64,000 bases of DNA from Echinometra lucunter (Eukaryota > Echinodermata > Echinoidea > Camarodonta > Echinometridae), in NCBI GenBank assembly GCA_029962745.1, contig CM057165.1, forward strand, positions 22,774,202 through 22,838,201, written 5' to 3'. A program made the position numbers and the translations under genes. The notes beneath the pieces are model-generated. The model saw only the letters and a list, made by a program, of their open reading frames with translations. It did no database searches and was not told where the DNA came from. Below are positions 33,738 through 44,060 of the stretch, one piece after another. Each line of letters starts with the position of its first letter. Position 1 is the stretch's first letter.

Positions 33738-33839
33738 CTGAAGAAGAAGAAGAAGAAGAAGAAGAAGAAGAAGAAGAAGAAGAAGAAGAAGAAGAAGAAG
33801 AAGAAGAAGAAGAAGAAGAAGAAGAAGAAGAAGAAGAAG
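33738..33839. repeat. (GAA)n microsatellite
   Basis: About 34 uninterrupted GAA units directly at the end of the LINE fragment, possibly its tail expanded. Confidence 0.95.
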
Positions 33840-34556
33840 GCAGCTATATCAAAGTTTCCTTTTCCACACATGCACGTATGTACAAATGAATGGAAGGGGA
33901 ATGAAGGAACCAGGCTCCACATGCACACACATCTACTAGTACAGTGTGTTATCTTCAGCACCTTGAAGCATTACTTAACTGGAAGAAGAAGACAGAATGA
34001 TGCACTGTAAACTACAAACTACAAAGAATGGAGGTTTCCTATTTCAAGATAATGCCTACTTACACGAATGTATTAAAACAGATCAAACCTTACTCCTACT
34101 TTTAGTACTACTAGATCTTGGATAATAATGTTCCTTAGTAAAGTAGGCTTAAGGCAAGCTAATGTTAGGATTATGCCTAACGCTAGGCCCTAAGTTAACC
34201 TGGAGGCTGGAGGCTCCTGGAAAAAAAAAAAAGGCTAGATAATGCCCATAACAATCACAGAATACTGAAACTGCACTGACACTGTTAGTGTTGAGTACAG
34301 GTTGGTAATTGATCATTGTAGTCACATGATTTTCACAGAAATCAATGAGTCATTCGCATGAGCATGCCCTAACAGTTAGCTACTGCATGCCATGAATTGA
34401 TCAAACGCAGGGATCCGACTCAGCTCAACGGAGCACCGACGATTTCTCCCCCGGAAGTTTCGGTGTGTTGCAATCAGTGTACTGGTGCTGTAGCCTCGGC
34501 CTCAGTAACTGCTAATTTTTACGATATAGACGACTGAAAATTATCACCGAACTTAC

Positions 34557-34760
34557 CTTTGAGTTAAATCACCCAGAAACGAAACAGTTTCAGCCATTAA
34601 CCCTGCTTTTATCACTAAGATTAAGATTTTAGACACCGAACTGGTAGTAGTACTTCGACTCTGTCTTGATACCGGTAGATCCACACACTCCGAATTTCGT
34701 TCATCTCCAGCTAGCGCACTAGTCTTGGCTCGAGGCCTTGGGTACATACGCATAGTCGCA
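34557..34760 (-). other. Candidate 5' untranslated first exon of the CISD3-like gene
   Basis: A strong donor (CTCAAAG then GTAAGT, GT at 34556-34555) ends a GC-richer segment. Its frame opens with two ATG-started readings (Met at 34753 and at about 34595) that would reach into the 31567 exon and stop at TGA overlapping the main ATG. An ETS-type CCGGAAGT sits at 34451-34458, just inside the intron, as often near mitochondrial-gene promoters. The link to the gene is inferred from strand and order only; the 5' limit is a guess. Confidence 0.4.
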
Positions 34761-37700
34761 TACTATACTAGCTAGCTATAGGGCATGCAGGGCATACACA
34801 GCACAAACCTCAGTCGAAATACGCATTAGAGTGACTGAGCTATGAAACTAACTGAGCTCCATAGAGTTCCTGTACTGTATCTTCTGACGCAGCCAAAGAC
34901 TGGTAAAGTTGGGCTCTGTTCAAGAGAATTGTGTTTACAGGGCCTGTGTCTGCAGACTAGGCAGGGCACATGATTATCAAGCCCGAAAGTTCCATTCATA
35001 TGGGGACCGAAAAGCCAATGGAGAGAGGGCTGGGGGCTTGGCCGGGGGCTTGGTAAAATCAGAAATGCTACTCACACCCCTCCTGAACAAGATCGAAGTC
35101 ATGACTTTTTACTATTGGCTGGGGGGGGGGGGGGTACTCGCCTAATATGGGGGTGTTCCGCTCTAATGAGTTGCTTTTTTGCAAGAAATCCCTGAACGTG
35201 TGGTTTTGAGTCGGAAAAATTCCTAAACATGACCGGATGCCCCTCACTTTTTCAAACATCGGTAACTTTATTGTTTAGAATGATATTCTCTCCCATAATG
35301 AGGCTTAAGTACACACCTGAGATGCAAAATCCCTAGTAATGAGTACCCTTTTCTACCAATATGACCCTTAATGGTTACGGGTATGGAGGCTTCAGCACTT
35401 GCACTTGTTCCTGATCAGACAGACAGACAAACTTTGTATCCTGATTTTTTATCTATCTATCTATATATAATAAACGTTGAATTGAATTGAAATGAATTGA
35501 ATTGAATTGACAGAAGTAATTTTCACATTATACTTCATGAATCCGCATCACGTCTATAACATGGATAATGTCCATGGTTATAATTACGGAAGCTTAATAG
35601 TGCCCCGAGATAATTTAGGACGTGAAGACGAGAAGTCGAGAAAAGGAGTCAAGAAGACAAGAAGATGAGGCAAAGAAGACAAAAAGACAAGATCCTTGAT
35701 CTCGGCAAGTCGACCTCTGAAGGACGAGAAGATAAGAAGACAAGATACTGGATCTTGTCAAGCCGACTTGATGTGGATGACATGACAAGAAGACAAAATC
35801 CTACATGGATCTCATCAAGTCGTCTTCCTCGGGACAAGAAGACGAGAAGACAAAATTATGTATTTCGTCAATTATTAAGACGACTTCATCAGGACGAGAA
35901 GACAAGAAGACAAAATCCTGGATCTCGTCAACTCGATTTGATGAGGATGAGAAGACCAGAATACAAAATTCGGCAAAATAATGACGTGCGATCGCCTATT
36001 TTAGTTATTTGTGCTCTCTCTTCATAGGCCCCAAAGCGGGGGGGGGGGCACAAATGCCCCCCTGTGGGGTCACATATCATTGCAAATGTGTACGCATGCT
36101 CGTTCTAAATTTCGAGGAAAAGGGGTATTTTCCCCACCCTGTTCGCGAACATTCGGTCTCCGCGAAATTCAGAACTAGGGTGGGGGGGGGTTCAGAGGAC
36201 ACTGTCCTCGAAATGAAAAAAATAGGGTATATCTCAACGACCTGCCAACATTTTTGAGCCGTGATTTTTTTTGTTTTCCCCCTGTTTTTTCCCCGATTGG
36301 TAGGGAACTAGCCACCGGAGATTGGGAGATATTTGAGATTTAGTCTCTAAGGGCAGAGAGTAGGCCCTATTAATTACGGAGAGTGCTCAGTCGCTAAAAT
36401 CCGCATTGAAAAACAATGTAGTAACCAGCCAAAGATTCGTCTTTGGGACAGATTATAAGCTTAAAATAGTCCCTGGACAAATGTCCTTGTTTGCACAAAT
36501 AGGGTATGTTTTTTAAAAAAACTGTCCTTAAATTGGCAAAAAAAAGGGGGGGGTATTTTTTAAAGTGAAATTGTCCTTGTTTTTCACGGGGGTAAATTTT
36601 CAAAACTTGTCCTTGAAAGAGCACGAAATAGGGGTCTTTTTAATTCTCAGAACGAGCATACGTTACGCCTTTGTATAAAGGGTGATGCCAACGGGAATTG
36701 CCCCCCCCCCCATCATTCGAGGGGGGGCAAAATCGATTCCCCCCCCCCCGCCGGGGCCCCCCTCGGAAGAAGAAAAAAAAGAAATTTTGGATCATATACA
36801 ACCATTTAGAATAAGCATATCAGCATGATTAGTGCTCTAAAATGCAAACTTTCAGCGTTCAAAAATCAATTTTTTTTTTTACTCGGTCGCTACGCTCCCT
36901 CGTATAGTACTTAGAAGCAATGTTTCTCTGTAGTTAGAAATTCTCTCTATCATCTATGAAAAAAGGGGCAGATGCGTGTTCATTTGGGGATTATTTTTGC
37001 CCCCCCCCCTGCCCCACAATAAAATTTGCGGTATTGCGATAAACTTTCGTGTAAAAAGTGTATAGGTTAATTCTAACACCTAAATATTCTCACATTGTCT
37101 CTACATTCATTCACATAATCACTTGCAGATGATATAGGAGCAGTGTAAGCCTATCCCCTGTCTACCAGTGGCGGCAAAAGAAAGGGACAGATTTTCTCCC
37201 TATCAAGAGGGGTGGGGCAAACCATCATCTCTTAATTAGTAACACCATAATTCAGAATCAGAGTATAATACGAATAACTTTCTAGTATTGAGAAATGCAA
37301 GTTTTCAGTACGAAATAATCTGAATTTTCGTGCTTGCGCAGTTGAAAAAGCTGTTTTACCCCTCAGTGGGGCTCCCTCGCAAGACAATAAGAATTTATTT
37401 TGAATTGAAATGATGTAAATAAGCTTTCCTTAAATACAAGGCCTCGACATTCTATTTCTTTTACTCGGTCGCTACGCTCGTAGATTAATGAAAACGCTTC
37501 TTATAGACTTTAAAAAGCAGATTCTCCTCTTTGCAAAAGAGGGGGCGTATTTTAATCAAATGCCGTTGGGCATGTATTTTCCTCTGTAAGGGATAATTGA
37601 ATGTTTGTAATCCCGCAAACAACATTCCATAAACTAAAATTTTACAACGGGGCCCAGCATTCCCGAGTGTGGTGTTCTTGATATTAAAGAAACACCCGTC

Positions 37701-38417
37701 TACCAAAGGCGCCAATAGCTGGCCCAGGGAGGGCGGATAGATGCTTCCCTTTGTAGATGTATTGGGGTTAACAAGCAAAACGTCCTATGCCCCTCCACTC
37801 CTAAGTATCCTCATATATTCGCATAAGGGCTTATTTTCTCATATTTGGGCAATACCAGAATATGACATTTCTGTACATATTCACCACAAAAACTGTAAAA
37901 AAAAATTGCGCGCTCGCTTCGCTCGCGCGGACAAAGTTGTGAAACTGAAGAATTGCTTTCGGGAAAAGGGTGTTGGCCAAATCCCGAAAATCTACCCGTT
38001 CGCCATTCATAAACTTCCATTGCCATGCCCCGTCTCTAATCTCTCACGTCATCCTACCATGGTGCCATGGCAGCAGTGAACAAATGATCATTTTTCAGTA
38101 CTAACATGGCTAATGATGAAAGATGATGGGAAACAATAATATTATTTTATGATAACAGTGAGTATTTTCTTAATTTAAAAAATATAAACTAGTGCCCCTT
38201 ATATATATATATATATATACATATAAATGTGAATAAAAAGGAGGAGAAATGTGCTTGTTAGGGGAGGGGTGGGGGAGGGTGTAGGGTACGTTGTATGCTG
38301 GTAGTAAGCATTTTAGGTGGGGCCCCATAATGGTTTGGGGTGGGCCCCAAGAGTGTTTTGCCCCCCCCCCCCCCCTAAGCTGGGACCCTTCCGGCGCGCC
38401 TGTCTCTCTTATGATCT
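34761..38417. other. Repeat-rich intergenic sequence right of the CISD3-like gene
   Basis: It contains a G-run repeat at 35120-35390, a LINE-like 3' tail with (AATTG)n at 35440-35512, a ~55-base tandem array (35660-35975), and several G/C homopolymer blocks (36041-36051, 36700-36760, 37003-37012, 38360-38377). It also has ACTCGGTCGCTACGCTC motifs (36891, 37463), a TA microsatellite (38202-38220), and GCGCGCTCGCTTCGCTCGCG at 37907. No host exon recognised. Confidence 0.5.
35660..35975. repeat. ~55-bp tandem repeat with GACAAGATCC / AAGTCGAC motifs
   Basis: About five units, each like GACAAGATCCTGGATCTCGT then CAAGTCGACTTGATG and AGGACGAGAAGACAAGAA. The motif content resembles the palindromic element at 8167-9076. 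Confidence 0.7.
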
Positions 38418-38830
38418 AAACCACTGTATCATGACCCTTGACAACAACATGATATAACTTTTTTAATAATATGGTGGTTAACTGTGTCAAATGCCTTCTT
38501 CAAAATAACCTTCATTCACGCCTCTTAGAATGTGATCAGTAACATTATCAGAGCAGTTTGGGTTGGTGATGTGGTCGAAAACTGGAAAACTGAGTTCCGG
38601 GAAGGTGAAAGATAGAAATATCCCTTGAAAAGATTCCTCTTCAAATTATGTCTTCTTATTCGTAACAACAGTTAACAAAACCAGCATGTTTGCCCCGAAC
38701 ACTAGTCTTGTGTATTGTCCCATGTCCTCAAACAGTTTTAAGTGTCTGTATATACTGCATGCGCTTTTCAGCAAGGTCGAGTTGGTTTCTTATTATTTTG
38801 GTGATTTCAAAATCTTAAGGTACACATCTA

Positions 38831-39440
38831 ATAATAATAATAATAATAATAGATGGGATTTGTAATGCGCCAAATCCACTCTGCAGAGTGCCCAAGGCAC
38901 AGTGAAAGAAAGAGAAGAGAGAGAAGAGCACAAATACAATGATAAATTAAGGAACAATTAAGAGTAGGAAGCATTGAATAGACGTGTCTTAAGGTAACGT
39001 TTAAATGTGTCAGTTGAAGTGCATTCACGGATAACCAGGGGAAGATCATTCCAGGAGACAGGGCCAGCGTGAGCAAAGCCCGTATCCCCCATGTCTTAAC
39101 GGATTGGGAACAACTAGGGAACCAGAGTTGGATGAACGTAGGGACCTGACAGGAGTGTATTTGTTAATCAGATTGATGTTGTATTGTGGAGCAGAACCGT
39201 TAATTGCATGGAATACAAGGAGAAGGATTTTGAAGATGATGCGATCGTTGACCTTCAACCAATGTAGAGATTTCAGGATGGGTGTGATATGAACATGTTT
39301 TTTAGATAGGGTAACCATGCGTGCTGCAGCGTTTTGGAGCTTTTGGAGGTTTAGACAACTGGGTGTTGGGTAAGTTGTAAAGCAAGGCATACATCTATGT
39401 TTGAATAGTTTACTCAATCTTTCCCAGTTACTGTTATCGC
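38831..39440 (-). mobile_element. CR1/L2-like LINE 3' fragment (copy A)
   Basis: On the minus strand the frame LQKLQNAAARMVTLSKKHVH, ITPILKSLHWLKVNDRIIFK, then NGSAPQYNINLINKYTPVRS and LRSSNSGSLVVP is the typical C-terminal region of CR1/L2/Rex1-type reverse transcriptases. It ends in a short UTR with TTTGGCGCATTACAAATCCC and (ATT)n at 38831-38852. It is 5'-truncated near 39440 and frameshifted in this copy near 39080-39100. Confidence 0.8.
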
Positions 39441-39751
39441 ATGACCAAAAGTCACATTTTTTTTTTCAAGAAAATTCTCATATCTACACAGGAAAAGTAT
39501 TTTAAAAAAACGTTCCTACAGGAGTACGTTTCACCTGACTATAACTTCTTAACACTCCCCTCCAACTATAAGTCACTTTTGTATGCAAGAACTATTGTGT
39601 TTAAACTCAATTTACTTTTTTCACACACTGAGAGGGGAAACTTTCTTCCAATATACCTGAACCAGCCCTATACTGCAGGCTTGGTAAGTATATTGCCGCA
39701 AGTTAGGGATGCAGTAATTCCGGGGACTGGGGTCACTTCCCAGTCTATATT

Positions 39752-40680
39752 CGGGGGGGGGGGGGCACTGTCATTGCAATGTGGACACACTGATCTCTAC
39801 ACTAACTAGTGTACAGATCAGTGGTGGAGACCATGTTTGTAGCATGGATTTTCAAAATGGACCCTAAACAAGTAATTATCATTCGATCTCAGAATACCCT
39901 AAACAAGTATTTTGTCATGTTTCCCCACCATAAACAAGTATTTTCAAATTAAGATGTTGTAAAATGCACCCATTTTTCCTGATTTTTGCAATTTTGATAC
40001 CCTTTCACTGTACGCGCGTACATCGCCCGTCCGTGAAAAAACAACCCTTTTTACGCGTATTTTGTGTACGAGCATGGTGTCTACCCACCGGCGTCGTAAA
40101 TCTACTTTGAGGAGGGGGGGGGGGGAATGATCGACATTTTTGCCGATTTTTTTTTTCTGTCAAACTCACACTTAATTATAAATACATTCCCTCACCCACC
40201 TGCACAGACCCCCTTACACACATTTTAATTTTTATCTTGCGATGCGAGCGAAGCGAGCAAGCCAGAAATTATCACTTTTCTGGTTTTCATTCGCATTTTC
40301 AAATAAAAATTCTAAAATAGGATGAGCGAGCGAAGCGAGCGAGCCAAAAATAACCACTTTTCTGGTTTTCAATCACATTTTCAAATGAAAATTCTAAAAT
40401 ATGATGAGCAAGCAAAGTGAGCGAGCCCAAAATAACCGCTTTTCTGGTTTTCAATCGCATTTTCAAATAGAAATTCTAAAATAATTATGATGGTTGTTTA
40501 TGACAGATTAAAGACATATTAAAGACTGATTAACTGATTAATTCATATATCATTTCTTCCTAAAAAGTGGGGGAATATTTGTACACGCCATCCCCCCTCT
40601 CAAAAAAGTGTGGGAGATATATCCCTCCCCCCCCCCGGATTTACGCCCAATGTGTCCACCTTGTAATGGCAGTGCCCCCG
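39752..40680. mobile_element. Non-autonomous DNA element, 9-bp target duplication (copy A)
   Basis: Inverted ends CGGGGG...GCACTGTCATTGCAA and (complement) CGGGGGCACTGCCATTACAA both continue to GTGGACACA. GTCTATATT flanks both sides (39743-39751, 40681-40689). Inside are three ~92-base tandem units with GCGAGCGAAGCGAGCGAGCC and CACTTTTCTGGTTTTC (40240-40490). Superfamily not assigned. Confidence 0.75.
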
Positions 40681-40689
40681 GTCTATATT

Positions 40690-41803
40690 TCAAACTGGAC
40701 TGTCCCTCAGAAATACGTACTATGCAGTCCCTAAATTGATGTCAAATTTTTAAAAGATTCATCATTTAAAAAAAGTGAAGTCTTCTCTATATAGCTCGTT
40801 CTCGATGCTCACTCCAAAGGCGTGTATACAGGCCATGGGGAGTTGGGGAGTTCGTCAAAGGGCGATGTACGAAATAAGGATTAATATAATGTTTCATTTA
40901 AAATATTTTGTTTTAAAAGATTATAAAGACATCAACCAAGGCCTATACTAGGGTAAGGTCTGATTCTGTCCTCAAGTTTCCACATTGGCTGGTGCGCACA
41001 AAGATTTCTAATTTTGACATTTTTATAGTACGTGTACTAGAGTCAAAAATTCTGTAGCCTATAAACAAATAAACATCGGATTTTTAGAAGAATATGAAAA
41101 TTCAAATACTCCAAACGTCCATCATAGTAACATTTCCGACGATGTGGTTTTCCTTGCATGAATGTTCGGCTTATGTATAGGCAAAATTAGGCAAATTATA
41201 AAGTCTGTCTTTGTAATGTTGTTATGAAACGACTGTCTCTATAATCTAATGTATCACTTCCGGTATCACTTCCCTCAAAGGCGACAGAATCTGGAAAAAA
41301 CCCCAACAGAATACTTCTAGCGGAAAAAGAGATAACAAATGGAAGTAACAAACTATGTCTCATTTTGATGAAATTGCAGTGTACTGTTCTACATGACAGG
41401 CAGACACTGGCGTACTGGAGGGGGGGGGGGGGGCTTGGGGGCGCCAGCCCCCCCCCCCCCAATTAAATTTCAACCATGGTTTATTTTCAATTTTATATAA
41501 GTGTTATCACACGAATTTCATTACTTCTCCCTAGACTCCCTTTCTACTGTTAAGTAACGCATTCACAATTTCCCAAATAGCATACACAGCAAGGCAGAAA
41601 ACACGCATAATATCAATACTAATGTGTTTATGAGATAACACTTCGTTTATCTGTTTATCTGACAATGGATTCAAGCTTTGATAATGAATATTCTTAGATT
41701 TACCAAACTAGACACGTGCTGTAAGTTTGCAGTCCCAAATAGTGTTCTTTTACAGAGTTGCAAACCATCAATACTGCAAAAAAACTCCTTTACCATGGGA
41801 GTG
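40690..41803. other. Copy A, unassigned sequence
   Basis: AT-rich with a G-run/C-run hairpin at 41410-41460 (GGCGTACTGGAGG ... GGGGCGCCAGCCCC), probably another MITE end. No gene recognised. Confidence 0.45.
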
Positions 41804-42091
41804 CACTTGCGTAGGCAGGGGGGGCGATGGGGCGGTCACCCCTCCAAAACACACACACACACAAAAGAAAAGTAGAAGGAAAAAAGCAGAAGCGAGAAAA
41901 GAAAAAGGTAAGAGAACGTAAGAAAAGCGGGAGCAGACAAGGAACAATTCAAAGAAACGTCCGAGCTTCCGCGCTTTGCGCGGGGAGGGGGAAACTCCCC
42001 CCTCTCTGCACCCTCCCCCCCCCCCCCTAGGGAGCGCGCTTCGCGCGCTCACAACCGCTCCCACTAAAATGAAATCCTAGCTACGCCACTG
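41804..42091. mobile_element. hAT-like MITE, 8-bp target duplication (copy A)
   Basis: TGGGAGTG flanks it on both sides (41796-41803, 42092-42099). The right end (complement) is CAGTGGCGTAGCTAGG; the left end CACTTGCGTAGGCAGG is a diverged match. It has an AC repeat, a purine tract and a GCGCGCTTCGCGCGC palindrome inside. It is 288 bases and non-coding. Confidence 0.75.
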
Positions 42092-42099
42092 TGGGAGTG

Positions 42100-42980
42100 A
42101 AACCCTGGTACCCCACCGCATCACACCCTCTCCATGCTCGTCCTTTTTATGTCATAGTGTCTTTGTCTGTATTATTATCATAAGTAATAAAGTATTTTGT
42201 GTAACGCTGGCATTTGTTTTGAAACTAATAAGAAGATTATTTGGGCTGCATGTTTTCATAATCATGTTTCCAAGTTCATGAAAAAATTTCCTTTTCCGGT
42301 CGGTAGATTCATGACACGTTTATCCATAACAGTACATGTCATCAAACGTCGGACTAATTATTTTACATTTATTTATCGGCCCAACAGCTTTGTTTGCCCC
42401 TCCCCCTCAACCCCATATGAAAAAAGCCGGGTTTTTATCATCAATGGCGGCTATTGACGGGTGATCGACCTCTCAACTATCTCTCCCGATTTAATCCTGT
42501 CGGGTTTTTCAATCCCAGCTACATCGATGTCAACATACAAAGTCCACATCAAGGAATTCTTAACGAGGAATTCCCGGTATCTCTCAACCTTAATCTTGTC
42601 ACTGGACTGCATATTATATGAAGGAACTTCGAGAGTTGTTTGTCCTTGAAAATAGAATTATAATCCTTATTACAATTAAGTCAAACATATCTGAAGCGAT
42701 AATGGTTGATAACATTAAACAAGTTGAGACTTGATTTATTTGAACTGTTTCATGATGACTGATAAACATTAATGCCAATATAAAACCTCAATAAATTCAT
42801 GTTTTGCAAAGGCTAAACTCAACAATTGATTTGACACCACAAACATGACAAAGAGCAATGTGTCATTTTGAGTAGGCTCAAATGCACTGGGTCACACTTT
42901 TAAATGCCAGAATTACACCAGAAGGGGACCAAAGAAGAAGGGGAGGCCTGGAAGAAAAAAACTGTCATACTGCACTCTTA
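42100..42980. other. Copy A, unassigned sequence
   Basis: No gene or repeat boundary recognised. Confidence 0.45.
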
Positions 42981-43209
42981 AAAATTCCGAGTCAGACTTG
43001 ACCCGGAAAAGAGCCTGATAGGGCCACAGTCCATTCCAGGTAAAAAAAAAAAATGACCCGGAAAAAAGTATTTTAAAACTGGCATGGAATAAGGTCAAAT
43101 GTGACCAAGAAATAGTCTTCAAGACCCTATTCGGATAATATTTTTTTTTCACCCGGAACGGAGTGTGGCCTAACGGACTTATTTCCGGGTCAATATGACC
43201 CGGAATTTT
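42981..43209. mobile_element. TA-flanked MITE (copy A)
   Basis: Ends AAAATTCCGAGTCAGACTTG and (complement) AAAATTCCGGGTCATATTG both continue ACCCGGAA. TA lies on either side (42979-42980, 43210-43211). 229 bases. It fits a mariner-type MITE, but TA plus A-rich ends is weak evidence for class. Confidence 0.6.
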
Positions 43210-43387
43210 TACAAGATGGTGCAACCCATCTTTTTGCCTCCTGTCACAGAACTTCTTACAAGCAGCAGAGTATCTAATGGGGCACGTCCCATGGGTGGAA
43301 ACATGAAGAGAAGGGCTCCAGAATCTCCACCTCCCATCCCCCCCCCCCACAAATAAAGAAATAGAAAGATGAGAAAAGAATGAAATC

Positions 43388-44060
43388 ATGGTCAATTCAA
43401 TTCAATTCAGTTCAATTCAATTCAATTCAATTCAAATTATTTCATTATTAATTTCCATTAAAAATATTTAAATAATTATAATACATCTATCATAAATACA
43501 AACAGTTTAAATAATATACAGAAGGGGAAAAATCAAATACACGAGCATAATAACATAAGATTAAGGTAAACGGTTAGAATCAAAGAAATTGAAAAAGGAG
43601 CAACTGTAAGTTTAAAGAGCTTAGAGAGCTGTAAATATCAGGTTCCAAAGTAGACAAATTATTTTTACACAGTAATGTATGACACATGTATTTGAATTTG
43701 ACATTACCCCCCCCCCCCCCCCCCTTTCTTCTCACATGGTATAGACTATAAATTGAGGGGTTTAGGAAAAACTACAATACAAATCAAAAGGATAACAAAA
43801 TAGTTTTAAGATTTTTCTTGAAAATATTGAAGAAAGCATATATCCCGTGATGAATGGTGGCAAAGAATTCCATATTGCGGGCCCTGTATATCTCTTACTG
43901 ATCGTTGCCTATACTGTTTATCAATATTCCACATATATAATTTTTGGCTATTTCGAAAGTTGTATCTGTGAATCATAGAATTGGTTTTAACATTATTGTT
44001 AGCAAGAGTGTCCTAAAACAATACTCCCAATTAAGATTAGTTGACATGAAAAATATGCTA
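43388..44060 (-). mobile_element. Second LINE 3' fragment with (GAATT)n tail (copy A)
   Basis: On the minus strand, frames NSMIHRYNFRNSQKLYMWNI and GPAIWNSLPPFITGYMLSSI match the H-Y-x-T-R ... GP-x-WNSLP pattern of LINE reverse-transcriptase C-termini, separated by a frameshift. The 3' end is a pentanucleotide GAATT repeat at 43391-43435. It is truncated and broken. Confidence 0.6.

Noticed and set aside
39441..39809. 122-residue plus-strand frame
   Set aside because: It crosses from LINE edge into the G-run end of a MITE; broken in copy B; no similarity recognised.
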